Source of the DNA: an uncultured Ectothiorhodospiraceae bacterium
Lineage (GTDB): Bacteria; Pseudomonadota; Gammaproteobacteria; Nitrococcales; Nitrococcaceae
Reading direction: 5' to 3'
Length of the DNA stretch: 55,441 nt
NCBI GenBank assembly: GCA_913055565.1
Contig: CAJXKP010000017.1
Coordinates: 1-55,441, forward strand
The notes below the pieces were generated by a model. It searched no databases. It saw only the letters and a program-made list of their open reading frames with translations, and was not told where the DNA came from. Shown piece after piece: positions 25,685 through 36,383 of the stretch; the first letter of the stretch is position 1, and the number at the start of each line of letters is the position of its first letter. Position numbers and translations under genes: made by a program.

Positions 25685-27081
25685 CTCGCCGGCTCCTCGC
25701 TGTCGGTGTTGAGCGGCGCCGGGGCCGCCGCCTCTGTGTCGGTGCCCGCGTCCGCCACGGCGAGCTCGCGGACCGTGAGGCGGCCGAAGCGTTCCTCGAT
25801 GATCGCCTCAACGTCGTCGATGTAGTCGGCAACCACGCCCGGCGTGGCCATGCTCTGTGGGTCCAGGCCGCCGCCCTCGCGGTAATGGCGCGCGGCATGC
25901 AAGACCTCCGCGACCCGGGTCTCCTCCAGCGGTGAGCCGGCAACCAATCCCTCGTAGTCCTCATTGGCCTCGTCCGATAGCGTCGCCAGTAGGCGGCGCT
26001 GGCTGAGTGCCGTTACCGCTTCCAGGACCGTATCGGTCGGCAGGCCTAGGGCATTGGCGAGATCGTCGGGCGTCATGGCTGGCTGGCGGCGGTAGTGGGC
26101 CCGGGCGACCAGCGTCATGACCGACAGGGCCACCCGCTCCATGAGCGCCGGACTGAGCCGCGTCTCATCGCCCGCCACGACCAGCCGCCGTGGATGCTGG
26201 TGATAGTAGGCCACACTGGCCCCGATGAGCAGGATCAGCCAGCTCAGGTAGAGCCAGATCATGAACAGAATTAGCGTCGCGAACGCGGAATAGATGGCCG
26301 TATAGCGCGTGGAGCCGGCGATGAAGGAGCCGAAGACCCAGCCGGTGGATTGCCACAGCACACCGGCGACAAGGGCGCCGAAGAGGGCCGAGACGGTGTG
26401 GACCCGCGTGTTGGGGACGAATATGTAGACGAAGGTAAAGGCGCCGATGATCAGCGCGTAGGGCAGCAGCTTGGCGGCGGTGGTGATGAGTAGCCCGAAG
26501 CCAGGGATCTCGGCGAGGCTGCGCACGAGCTCGGAGCCGAGAACGGTGGCCGTCAGTCCCAGGGCGCTGAAGACCAGCACGGGGCCGACGAGCAGGACGC
26601 TGAGGTAGTCGCTGAAGCGCTGGCTGAAGCGTCGCAGGCGTTGCACCCGCCACGTGGCGTTGAATGCCTGCTCGATCTTCTGGATCAGGGCGATAACGGT
26701 GTAGAGCAGCAGGACCATTCCGAGGGCCCCGAGCACGCCCACCTGGATGTTCTCGACGAAATCCACCACCTTGGTCGTGATCTCAGCGCCCTTGGGCCCG
26801 AGCGGGGCAAGCAGACGGTCAAGCATGGGCTCCATCTGGTTATGCACCCCGAACGCCTTGAGCATGGAGAAGCTCACCGCGAGTAGGGGAACCAGGGACA
26901 GTAGCGTGGTGTAGACCAGGCCCATGGCGCGCAGCGTGAGCTGGCCGCGGGCGGCGTCCATAATCACCGCATAGGCCAGGCGGACCAGGAAGAAGGCCAG
27001 CCGGACCCACCAGGGGCGGCCGGCGGTCTCGGTATAGAACAGCTGATGGGTGGCCCAATCCTGAAGGCGCGCGATCTCCAC
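25681..27081 (-). CDS. YihY/virulence factor BrkB family membrane protein with C-terminal extension
   Basis: Inner-membrane protein of 466 residues. The YihY core covers about residues 25-300 with six TM helices; GQLTLRAMGLVYTTLLSLVPLLAVSFSML is the family signature, and VYIFVPNTRVHTVSALFGALVAGVLWQSTGWVFGSFIAGSTRYTAIYSAFATLILFMIWLYLSWLILLIGA follows, spread over two helices. The remaining 150 residues are soluble and look like a winged-helix region (MTPDDLANALGLPTDTVLEAVTALSQRRLL) ending in an acidic tail. YihY was once called RNase BN, which is now considered wrong; its role is unclear. Confidence 0.88.
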   Translation of the reverse strand: MEIARLQDWATHQLFYTETAGRPWWVRLAFFLVRLAYAVIMDAARGQLTLRAMGLVYTTLLSLVPLLAVSFSMLKAFGVHNQMEPMLDRLLAPLGPKGAEITTKVVDFVENIQVGVLGALGMVLLLYTVIALIQKIEQAFNATWRVQRLRRFSQRFSDYLSVLLVGPVLVFSALGLTATVLGSELVRSLAEIPGFGLLITTAAKLLPYALIIGAFTFVYIFVPNTRVHTVSALFGALVAGVLWQSTGWVFGSFIAGSTRYTAIYSAFATLILFMIWLYLSWLILLIGASVAYYHQHPRRLVVAGDETRLSPALMERVALSVMTLVARAHYRRQPAMTPDDLANALGLPTDTVLEAVTALSQRRLLATLSDEANEDYEGLVAGSPLEETRVAEVLHAARHYREGGGLDPQSMATPGVVADYIDDVEAIIEERFGRLTVRELAVADAGTDTEAAAPAPLNTDSEEPAS

Positions 27082-27292
27082 GGCTTGACTCCGGGTCAGT
27101 ATGCGCCTGTCATTGTTGCACAGTGGTTAGCGTCGCCATCGCCGTGCGTGCTGTCTCATCCGTCGCGCCGCGGAATGCGCTATGCTTGGGGCCATCATCC
27201 AACGGTGGCGCCGTGGATGAGGCATCGCCGCCCTAACAAGCGAGGCGGTTTGGAAAGGTCACCACCTGGTAATGGCCAGCGGAGGTAGGGAA

Positions 27293-27967
27293 ATGTTTGA
27301 TCGCAATCGGCGTAGCGACGCTGCTGAAGAGGATACCGGCATGGATGACGAGCTCGACAAGGACCGCTTTGCCACAGCGGCCGCGGCGGAGGGGCCGGCT
27401 AAGAAGCCGTCGTCAGGCGGCGCCTCGGTCCGAGAGGCCGCGATTATCGGGCCGTCCATCCATATCAATGGCGACCTGCGGGGTGAGGAGGACCTCCTGG
27501 TTGAGGGGACCGTCAACGGCACCGTCCAGATGCAGGACAACACGCTGACGATCGGTAGCAACGGCCATATAAGCGCGACCGTGTATGCCAACAGTGTCTA
27601 CGTGGACGGCAAACTCGACGGCGATCTCTATGGCTCGGAGCGGGTTGCGATCCGCAAGACCGGGAGCGTCACCGGCACCATCGTGTCGCCACGGATCAGC
27701 CTCGATGACGGCGGCTACTTTAAGGGCACCATGGAGATGGATCAGGCGGCGGTCGATAAGGCCATGGGTAAGAAATCCGGCTCTCCGAGCTCTGGTAGTG
27801 ACGCCGGCGCATCGTCCAGCGGCGCAACGGGTGGCTCGGTGAATGCGGGCACCAAGCCGGCCTCGGATACGGCGTCCAGTTCGGCGGGCGGCGGCTCCGG
27901 CGCTGCCGGGAGTACCGACGGCGCCTCAGGGGCGGCCGGTAAGGGCAGTAAAGGCGCCGGTAGCTGA
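27293..27967 (+). CDS. Bactofilin (polymer-forming cytoskeletal protein)
   Basis: Protein of 224 residues with ATG after GGAGG. The centre (about 60-155) is a bactofilin beta-helix: IIGPSIHINGDLRGEEDLLVEG, GTVQMQDNTLTIGSNGHISATVYANSVYVDGKLDGDLYGSERVAIRKTGSVTGTIVSPRI. The N-terminus is charged and short; the C-terminus is a Gly/Ser/Ala-rich low-complexity tail of about 65 residues. Bactofilins polymerise without nucleotide and organise cell-wall or envelope enzymes. It sits 11 bases before a methyltransferase-like gene. Confidence 0.92.
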   Translation: MFDRNRRSDAAEEDTGMDDELDKDRFATAAAAEGPAKKPSSGGASVREAAIIGPSIHINGDLRGEEDLLVEGTVNGTVQMQDNTLTIGSNGHISATVYANSVYVDGKLDGDLYGSERVAIRKTGSVTGTIVSPRISLDDGGYFKGTMEMDQAAVDKAMGKKSGSPSSGSDAGASSSGATGGSVNAGTKPASDTASSSAGGGSGAAGSTDGASGAAGKGSKGAGS

Positions 27968-27978
27968 CGGAGTCCGCG

Positions 27979-28581
27979 GTGGCGAAAGCGCTGGAGGCAC
28001 CCGAGGACGGCGTTGAGTCCGGCCTCCTCCCGGAGGCGTTCAGTGGCCTCGACCGGCAGGGATGGTCGGTGCTCGATCTGGGGCCGGCGACATCCGCCAC
28101 CGTGGCCTTTTACGCGAGCTCCCGGTGTCGGGTCGGTTTTGCCGACTCACTGAATCGGCTTGCCGATATGGCCCGGGAGTGGCCCATGGATCCAACGCTG
28201 GCCCGGGACGAGCTCCGTGAGGCCCTGCCCATCCATCCCGAGCGCCCGTGGCGGCTGGTCCTGCTTTGGGATCTGCTGGACTATATGCCGGGGGCGATGC
28301 TGGAACGCTTCATCGAGCGGTTGCGGCCGGGGCTGGCAGCGGGTGCGTGTCTGCACGGATTCGTCACCACGGGGCCGCAAACGGTACCTGCGAGGCCGCC
28401 GGCCTATGAGATCCTTGCCCGCGATAGGCTTTGTCGCTGGGTTGGCCCGGGTACCGGCCGCCAGGCGCCGCACCGGTATTCGCCCTGGCACCTGCAACGC
28501 TATATGCCCGGCGTGGTTCAGGAGTCATCACGCCAGCGCCGTGATGCACGCCAGGAGCATCTGTTACGCCTGGACGGCTAG
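27979..28581 (+). CDS. Hypothetical protein with methyltransferase-like fold
   Basis: Protein of 200 residues with a GTG start close behind the bactofilin gene, probably the same transcript. WSVLDLGPATSATVAFYA looks like the SAM-binding glycine motif of class I methyltransferases, and WRLVLLWDLLDYMPGAMLERFIERLRPGLAAGACLHGFV resembles the following motifs. The SAM motif is degenerate (GPATSA instead of GxGxG), so activity is uncertain. The basic C-terminus ends QRRDARQEHLLRLDG. Family assignment is tentative. Confidence 0.55.
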   Translation: MAKALEAPEDGVESGLLPEAFSGLDRQGWSVLDLGPATSATVAFYASSRCRVGFADSLNRLADMAREWPMDPTLARDELREALPIHPERPWRLVLLWDLLDYMPGAMLERFIERLRPGLAAGACLHGFVTTGPQTVPARPPAYEILARDRLCRWVGPGTGRQAPHRYSPWHLQRYMPGVVQESSRQRRDARQEHLLRLDG

Positions 28582-28671
28582 GGGCTCCTTCAAGGGGGTC
28601 CTTGAGCGGTTGAGTCAACTGGTTGAGCGGGCGCGCGGTCACCGTCCCTTTTACAGCACGGGAGTGGGTGT

Positions 28672-29655
28672 ATGGATAAGGCCGCCGAGATGATGATCTT
28701 TGTCCGTGCCGTGGAAGAGGGGAGCTTCTCGGCGGCGGCGCGGGATCTCGACCTCACCCCCTCAGCCGTGAGCAAGCAGATTCGCCGACTCGAGGACCGC
28801 CTCGGTGTGCGGCTGTTTAATCGCACTACGCGGCGCATTAGCCTTACCGAGGCAGGGCAGGCCTATTACGAGCGTTGTGCCCGCATCATCGGCGAGATCG
28901 AGGAGGCCGAGGAAGCGGTCACCGCCATGAACGAGAACCCGCGGGGCACCCTGCGGGTGGCGGCCACCGTAGCCTTTGGTCGCGTCGAGGTGTTGCCGCG
29001 CATCAATGACTTCCTCGCCCGATACCCGGACCTCAACGTGGAGTTCGAGCTCACCGATCGCCACGTGGATCTGGTCGAGGAGGGCATCGATGTGGCCATC
29101 CAGTGGCGCGAGCAAATGGAAGACCCCTCGCTGATTGCCCGTAAGCTGTGCGTCAATCGTCGTATCATCTGTGCGACGCCGGAATACATCCAGCGTAATG
29201 GCATGCCGCGCACCCCGGAGGAGCTGCTCGATCACAATTGCCTTACCCTCTACGAGGTCTCGACGTTCAACGATTGGGAATTCGAGGACGCGGATAGGGG
29301 GCAACGTGTACTCCACGTCGGCGGGAACTTTCGGGCCAACACGGCGGATGCCCTCTACGAGGGCGTCCTTTCGGGGGCCGGCCTGGCGCGGCTATCGACG
29401 TGGCTGGTGGCGCCGGATATACGGGCCGGGCGGTTGGTGCCCGTGCTCCCCGAGTACCCGCACGAGAAATCCGCCTTCTATGTGCTGTACTCGCACCGCC
29501 GCCATCTATCACGCAAGATACGGACGTTTGTCGATTTCCTTGTGGAGGTGTTTACGCCAGTACCGCCCTGGGAGCGCGAGGGCATGGATCTGACCTCGGA
29601 GGAGTGGCGAACGGGCGCGGCTCAACAGCGCAACACCAGCGACCCGGACAGCTAG
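28672..29655 (+). CDS. LysR-family transcriptional regulator
   Basis: Regulator of 327 residues with the LysR winged helix-turn-helix at the N-terminus (MIFVRAVEEGSFSAAARDLDLTPSAVSKQIRRLEDRLGVRLFNRTTRRISLT) and an effector domain after about residue 90. A GTTGAGTCAAC dyad at 28609-28619, 53 bases before the start, may be its own operator. No divergent target gene is present, so its regulon is unknown. Its TAG stop lies in the CTAG at the left end of the element 29652-29841. Confidence 0.9.
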   Translation: MDKAAEMMIFVRAVEEGSFSAAARDLDLTPSAVSKQIRRLEDRLGVRLFNRTTRRISLTEAGQAYYERCARIIGEIEEAEEAVTAMNENPRGTLRVAATVAFGRVEVLPRINDFLARYPDLNVEFELTDRHVDLVEEGIDVAIQWREQMEDPSLIARKLCVNRRIICATPEYIQRNGMPRTPEELLDHNCLTLYEVSTFNDWEFEDADRGQRVLHVGGNFRANTADALYEGVLSGAGLARLSTWLVAPDIRAGRLVPVLPEYPHEKSAFYVLYSHRRHLSRKIRTFVDFLVEVFTPVPPWEREGMDLTSEEWRTGAAQQRNTSDPDS

Positions 29656-29841
29656 GGAGACGCTGAACAATCCGCGCGCCCCCTGGCCGCTGCGTGCCTG
29701 CGGGCAAGGTGCCGCGCTTTACCGGCCGTAGCGTCAAGCTTTGCGACGCCGACGGCGCACGCCCTGACTGGTCTCCAACGACGCGCGGCAGCCTCCCGGT
29801 GGTGTGTCGAGGCCCAAGAGCATTATTCAGCGTCTCTCTAG
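29652..29841. mobile_element. MITE-like element, copy 3 (CTAG-flanked)
   Basis: A 190-bp element including CTAG flanks: CTAG-GGAGACGCTGAACAAT at the left and ATTATTCAGCGTCTCT-CTAG at the right, with one mismatch at the outer end of the right repeat. The interior aligns with copy 2 (CTGGCCGCTG, TTTACCGGC, GTCAAGCTTTGCGACGCCGAC, GAGGCCCA). It sits exactly between two convergent genes, LysR on plus and zwf on minus; each gene has its TAG stop inside the adjoining CTAG. The undisturbed site would have been a single palindromic CTAG shared by both stops. Confidence 0.87.
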
Positions 29842-31307
29842 CTCTCCTCGTGCCAGGCGGTGCCGTCGCGTGCCAACAAGGCGCTGGAAGCCGCCGGCCC
29901 CCAGGTGCCAGCCATGTAGGGCCGCGGCTCGTCGCTTAGCTGTTCCCAGGCCGCGCGAATGGGGTCGATCCAGGCCCAGGCCGCTTCCAATTCGTCGCGC
30001 CGCACGAACAGTGTCTGCCGGCCTCGGAAGATGTCGCTCAATAGGCGCTCGTAGGCGTCCAGGGCCCGGCCGCCGTCGGTTTCGGCGAAGTCCAGGTCCA
30101 GTGGTGCCTTGCGCAGCACCATGGCGTCGCCCGGGGGTTTCATCCACATGTCGAGCTGGACGCCGCGCTCGGGCTGCAGGCGCAGGATGATGCGGTTGGG
30201 GCGGCTGCCGTAGAGCGGATCGTGGAAGATCTGATGCGGCACCTCGCGAAAGTTGATGGCGATCTCGGTTTCCTTGCGTGCCATGCGCTTGCCGCTGCGT
30301 AGATAGAAGGGCACGCCGGCCCAACGCCAGTTATCCAGCCAGGCACGCAAGGCGATGAAGGTCTCGGTGCGGCTGTCCGTTGCGACGCCGGGTTCTTCGC
30401 TATAACCTTTGACCGGCTGACCAGCGATCGCCCCGGCGCGGTATTGGCCGCGAACGCTGTTCTCGATGGCTTGGGTGCCGCGCATCGGGCGCAGGCTGCG
30501 CAAGACCTTGAGCTTTTCGTTACGCAACGCGGTGGGGTCCAGTGACACCGGCTGCTCCATGGCCACGATGCACAGCAGCTGCAGGCCATGGCTCTGGATC
30601 ATGTCCCGCAGCGCCCCGGTGCGATCATAGAAGCCGCCTCGTTCGTCGACGCCGGTCTGCTCGGCCAACGTGATCTGGATGTTGTCGACCCACTTCCGGT
30701 TCCAAAGCGGCTCGAAGAGGGTATTGGCGAAGCGTAGCGCCAGCAGGTTCTGCACGGTCTCCTTACCCAGGAAGTGATCGATGCGATAGATCCGTTCCTC
30801 GGGGAAAACGCGTGCGACCTCATCGCTGGTGGCCGTGGCCGAGGCGAAATCGTGGCCGATGGGCTTCTCGAGAACCAGCTTGGCGTTGGACGTCGCTACC
30901 CCGGCGGCCTCGAGGTTATGCACGATGTCGACGAACAGCTCGGGCGATAGGCTGAGGAAAAACACCCGCTGGATCGCGCTGTCATCACGCAGCTCGCGGG
31001 CCAGCCGTTGGTAGGCCTCGGGCTGCTGGACATCGACCGCAAGATAGCTCAGCCGCTGCTTGAGCCGGGTCCAGACGGTCGGGTCCCACTCGTCGCTGCC
31101 CAAGCGATCGCGCAGCGCCTGCTCCAGGTCATCGATATAAGCCTTGGTGCTCAGCGCTGCCCGGGCGACGCCGATAATACGCGCCTCGTCACTGAGCTGA
31201 CCCGCGAGCTCCCGGCGATAGAGCGCGGGGATGAGCTTGCGGGTGGCGAGATCCCCGGTGCCGCCGAAAAGCACTAGGTCAAAGGCGGGTAGTGTCTCCA
31301 CGGCCAC
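29838..31307 (-). CDS. zwf: Glucose-6-phosphate 1-dehydrogenase
   Basis: Oxidises glucose 6-phosphate to 6-phosphogluconolactone with reduction of NADP, entry to the oxidative pentose phosphate and Entner-Doudoroff routes. It has 489 residues, standard length. [20 protein letters not shown] is the cofactor motif, [10 protein letters not shown] the substrate/cofactor Lys segment, and [21 protein letters not shown] the catalytic signature with the active His. The GTG two codons downstream (31301) has a better GAGGAG spacing and may be the true start. It lies opposite the glycogen cluster, so glucose 6-phosphate can go either way. Stop TAG lies in the CTAG of element 29652-29841. Confidence 0.96.
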   Translation of the reverse strand: MAVETLPAFDLVLFGGTGDLATRKLIPALYRRELAGQLSDEARIIGVARAALSTKAYIDDLEQALRDRLGSDEWDPTVWTRLKQRLSYLAVDVQQPEAYQRLARELRDDSAIQRVFFLSLSPELFVDIVHNLEAAGVATSNAKLVLEKPIGHDFASATATSDEVARVFPEERIYRIDHFLGKETVQNLLALRFANTLFEPLWNRKWVDNIQITLAEQTGVDERGGFYDRTGALRDMIQSHGLQLLCIVAMEQPVSLDPTALRNEKLKVLRSLRPMRGTQAIENSVRGQYRAGAIAGQPVKGYSEEPGVATDSRTETFIALRAWLDNWRWAGVPFYLRSGKRMARKETEIAINFREVPHQIFHDPLYGSRPNRIILRLQPERGVQLDMWMKPPGDAMVLRKAPLDLDFAETDGGRALDAYERLLSDIFRGRQTLFVRRDELEAAWAWIDPIRAAWEQLSDEPRPYMAGTWGPAASSALLARDGTAWHEES

Positions 31308-31552
31308 TCCTCGCGGTCGGCGCCCGGCGTTGGGCCATCGCTTTCAATGGCAGGCTAACACCCCCGCCGCCGGCCGGGTACCTATCGCCCCGGTGAGTCG
31401 CGTGAGGATGGCCAACAGCCGGCGCTGTTGCCTGACGTGGCGCCGTTGGCGCTGGCTCGCGTTCATGGTGGGTCACCCGGCTGGCAGCGCTTGGCGGTCG
31501 GGGGCCAATAATACCCTTGTGCCGGGCCCGCGGCTTGCCGGAGACTAGGGCT

Positions 31553-31813
31553 ATGGAGTGTCGAGTTGGCTGCGGGGCGTGCTGCATCGCCGCATCAATA
31601 AGCTCACCGATGCCGGGGCATCCGGAGGGCAAGCCGGCCGGGGTGGCGTGCGCCAACCTGACCGAGGACTACCGTTGCGGTCTGTTCGGCTCGCCCGAGC
31701 GTCCCGCAGTCTGCGAGGCGTTGCAGCCCACGCCGTCGATGTGTGGCAGCAGCCGCGCGGAGGCCTTGGCGCGGCTGGAAGCGCTGGAGGCGGCTACCGA
31801 CCCCTCGCAGTAG
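31553..31813 (+). CDS. YkgJ-type cysteine-cluster protein
   Basis: Small protein of 86 residues beginning MECRVGCGACCIAASISSPMPG. The CxxxCxxCC cluster with later Cys residues (CANL, CGLFG, VCEAL, MCGSS) matches the YkgJ/CxxCxxCC family, which probably binds zinc or an Fe-S cluster. No partner is evident; it lies just before pgm on the same strand. Biological role unknown. Confidence 0.78.
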   Translation: MECRVGCGACCIAASISSPMPGHPEGKPAGVACANLTEDYRCGLFGSPERPAVCEALQPTPSMCGSSRAEALARLEALEAATDPSQ

Positions 31814-31844
31814 GTGCCGGTGCGGGGTCGCGGGCGCGGCTTAG

Positions 31845-33530
<1,686 letters not shown>

Positions 33531-33598
33531 TTCCGCGAGCTGCCGCGGCGGGACAACAAAACCAAGCCGCCGCGACGAACTAACAATGAGGAGGCGTC

Positions 33599-34849
33599 AT
33601 GACGGAGCGTATCGATACCAACCAACTAGCCCGCAGTACCATCGCGGTGGTGCTCGCCGGCGGGCGCGGCAGCCGCCTAAAGCAGCTCACCGACAAGCGC
33701 TCCAAGCCTGCCGTGTTCTTTGGTGGCAAGTTCCGCATCATCGACTTCGCGCTGTCTAACTGCGTGAACTCAGGGATTCGCCGGATCGCGGTGGCGACCC
33801 AGTACAAGTCCCACAGCCTGCTGCGCCATCTCCAGCGCGGCTGGAATTTCCTGCGCGCCGAGATGAACGAGTACGTCGATCTACTGCCGGCGCAGCAGCG
33901 GACCTCGGATAACACCTGGTACCGAGGCACCGCCGATGCCGTTTATCAAAACCTGGATATCCTGCGCAGCGAGCGCCCCAGATACATCATGATCCTGGCG
34001 GGTGATCACATCTACAAGATGGATTACGCCAACACGCTGGCCTATCACGTGGACAGCGGCGCCCGGTGCACGGTTGGCTGTATTGAGGCGCCGCTAGAGG
34101 ACGCCAAGGGCTTCGGCGTCATGGCCGTCGATGAGCAAAAGCGCATCACGGATTTCGTGGAGAAGCCGCCGGAGCCGCCGGCGATGCCCGATAACCCGGA
34201 CCGGGCCCTGGCGAGCATGGGGATCTATGTCTTCGACGCCGATTACCTGTTCGAGCTCCTGGAGACCGATGCCCGTGATCCCGATTCCTCCCATGACTTC
34301 GGCAAGGACATCATCCCCCGCATCGTGGCCAGCGGCGGCGCGGTGGCGCAGCCCTTCAGTGAGGCCTGTATCGGCCGGGAGGAGGGTGAGGAGCCCTACT
34401 GGCGTGATGTCGGCACCATCGATGCGTACTGGGAGGCCAACATCGATCTCACCGATGTCTTCCCGTCGCTAGATCTCTACGATCCGAGCTGGCCGATCTG
34501 GACGTATCAGGAACAGCTGCCGCCGGCGAAGTTCGTTAAGGACGAGTCGGTTAAGCACTCCGTTGTCTCCGGCGGTTGCATCATCTCGGGGGCGGACATC
34601 TACTGCTCGCTGCTGTTCTCTAAGTGCGAGGCCCACGCCGGCAGCGTCATCCATGATTCGGTGCTCTCGCCCAGCGTCTACGTCGCCGAGGGGGCGCGGC
34701 TGCGCAAGACCGTGGTCGATCGCGGGGTACACATCCCAGCCGGTCTGGTCGTCGGTGAGGACCCGGACGAGGACGCGCGCCGGTTCGAGCGGACCGAGAA
34801 AGGCGTAACCCTGATCACCAAGGAGATGCTGCGCGATCTGGGATACTAG
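33599..34849 (+). CDS. glgC: Glucose-1-phosphate adenylyltransferase (ADP-glucose pyrophosphorylase)
   Basis: Makes ADP-glucose from ATP and glucose 1-phosphate, the committed and usually allosterically controlled step. It has 416 residues. [44 protein letters not shown] is the nucleotidyltransferase signature with the effector-site Lys segment at its start; [23 protein letters not shown] and FVEKP follow. The left-handed beta-helix tail ([40 protein letters not shown]) is complete. Control by fructose 1,6-bisphosphate or AMP is family knowledge and not readable here. Confidence 0.96.
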   Translation: MTERIDTNQLARSTIAVVLAGGRGSRLKQLTDKRSKPAVFFGGKFRIIDFALSNCVNSGIRRIAVATQYKSHSLLRHLQRGWNFLRAEMNEYVDLLPAQQRTSDNTWYRGTADAVYQNLDILRSERPRYIMILAGDHIYKMDYANTLAYHVDSGARCTVGCIEAPLEDAKGFGVMAVDEQKRITDFVEKPPEPPAMPDNPDRALASMGIYVFDADYLFELLETDARDPDSSHDFGKDIIPRIVASGGAVAQPFSEACIGREEGEEPYWRDVGTIDAYWEANIDLTDVFPSLDLYDPSWPIWTYQEQLPPAKFVKDESVKHSVVSGGCIISGADIYCSLLFSKCEAHAGSVIHDSVLSPSVYVAEGARLRKTVVDRGVHIPAGLVVGEDPDEDARRFERTEKGVTLITKEMLRDLGY

Positions 34850-34925
34850 CGGCCGGGCCTCGTTGGCGGGGGATGCCCGCCTACCCGGCGAGCCCTTGAT
34901 GCAGCGATAACCCGGAGCCGGTCGT

Positions 34926-36368
34926 ATGCGCGTCCTTTATGTCTCCAGTGAGCTCTACCCCCTGGTTAAGGCCGGGGGGTTGGGTGATGTTAGCGCGGCC
35001 CTGCCGCCCGCCCTGCGGCGGGTGGGCGTGGATGCGCGCTTGTTCCTGCCGGGTCTGCCGGCGTTCCGCGAGGGCCTTGAGGACCAGGAGCCGGTGGTCT
35101 CGCTGGGTGCGGCCTTCGGCGCGTTCGAAGTGACGGTGTATCGGGGCCGCGTCCCGGAGACCGGCGTTCCGGCCTATCTGCTGGACGCCCCTGAGCTCTA
35201 CGACCGGCCGGGTGGGCCGTATGTGGACAGCGAGGGCGAGGAGTGGCACGACAATCCCCGCCGGTTCGCGCTGTTCGGCTGGGCCGCGGCGCGCTTCGCC
35301 GACGGCGACTGGCGCCCTGACGTCATCCACGCGCACGATTGGCACGCGGGCCTGGCCCCGGCGTGGCTGGCGGCGCAGCCGGGTTGGCGCCCGCCGAGCG
35401 TGTTTACCGTACACAACCTGGCCTATCAGGGGCTGGTGCCGGCGCAGCGCTATCACGAGCTGGGGCTGCCGGGGTATTTCTTTAGTGTCGAGGGTCTGGA
35501 GTTCCACAACATGGCCTCGTTCATGAAGGCGGGGCTGTACTACGCCGATCAGATCACGACCGTCAGCCCGACCTACGCCGCCGAGATCCAGCATCCGGAG
35601 CAGGGCTTCGGTCTGCACGGCCTGCTTGCCACGCGCGCCGACGATCTCACGGGCATCCTCAACGGGGTTGATTACGCCGTCTGGGATCCGGCCACCGATC
35701 AACAGCTGCCGGTGGCATACAGCGTCGATGAGCTCGCCCCCAAAGCGGAGGCTAAGAGCGCCCTCCAGCGCGAGATGGGGTTGGCGGTTGCGCCCGATTG
35801 CCCGCTGTTCGGTGTCGTTAGCCGACTGAACGAGCATAAGGGGCTGGATCTGGCCCTGGCGGCGATTCCGGATCTGGTGGCGGCGGGGGCGCAGTTCGTC
35901 ATCCTGGGCTCCGGCGATCCCGAGCTTGAGGCGGGTTGCCAGCGCTGTGCCGCTGCCTATCCGGATGAGGTCGCGTTCTTCCGCGGCTACGATGAGGGTC
36001 TGGCGCATCGGGTCTTCGGCGGTGCCGACAGCCTCCTGGTGCCGTCACGCACCGAACCCTGCGGGCTGACACAGCTCTACGCGCTTCGCTACGGCACCTT
36101 GCCGCTGGTACGCCGGGTCGGCGGCCTAGCGGATACCGTGGTGGACGCGAGCCCGACCGCCCTAGCGGATGGCACGGCGACCGGCTTCGTCTTCGGGCCG
36201 GCGACCGTGGAGGCCTTCCGCGAGGCCGCGGAGCGCGCTATCGCCGTCTATCGCGATCCGGGGAGCTGGCGGCCGATGCAGCAGCGGGCGATGACGCGGG
36301 ACTTCGGCTGGGAGCAGTCCGCGGCGATCTATCGCGATATGTATCAACGCCTGGCACCCCAGGCCTGA
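34926..36368 (+). CDS. glgA: Glycogen synthase (ADP-glucose, GT5)
   Basis: Adds glucose from ADP-glucose to the growing alpha-1,4-glucan. It has 480 residues. The N-terminal ADP-glucose motif is YPLVKAGGLGDVSAALP (KxGGLGDV); HAHDWHAGLAPAWL and FTVHNLAYQG follow. The C-terminal half has VVSRLNEHKGLDLALAAIPDLV and the donor Glu segment SRTEPCGLTQLYALRYGTLPLVRRVGGL. It sits between glgC and glgP in a same-strand cluster, 76 bases after glgC. Confidence 0.96.
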   Translation: MRVLYVSSELYPLVKAGGLGDVSAALPPALRRVGVDARLFLPGLPAFREGLEDQEPVVSLGAAFGAFEVTVYRGRVPETGVPAYLLDAPELYDRPGGPYVDSEGEEWHDNPRRFALFGWAAARFADGDWRPDVIHAHDWHAGLAPAWLAAQPGWRPPSVFTVHNLAYQGLVPAQRYHELGLPGYFFSVEGLEFHNMASFMKAGLYYADQITTVSPTYAAEIQHPEQGFGLHGLLATRADDLTGILNGVDYAVWDPATDQQLPVAYSVDELAPKAEAKSALQREMGLAVAPDCPLFGVVSRLNEHKGLDLALAAIPDLVAAGAQFVILGSGDPELEAGCQRCAAAYPDEVAFFRGYDEGLAHRVFGGADSLLVPSRTEPCGLTQLYALRYGTLPLVRRVGGLADTVVDASPTALADGTATGFVFGPATVEAFREAAERAIAVYRDPGSWRPMQQRAMTRDFGWEQSAAIYRDMYQRLAPQA

Positions 36369-36383
36369 GGGCACGACAAAGCC

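Noticed and set aside
28581-28672. Short repeats GAGCGGTTGAG and TTGAGCGG before the second LysR gene as a repeat array.
   Set aside because: Only two imperfect units; at most an operator around the GTTGAGTCAAC dyad.
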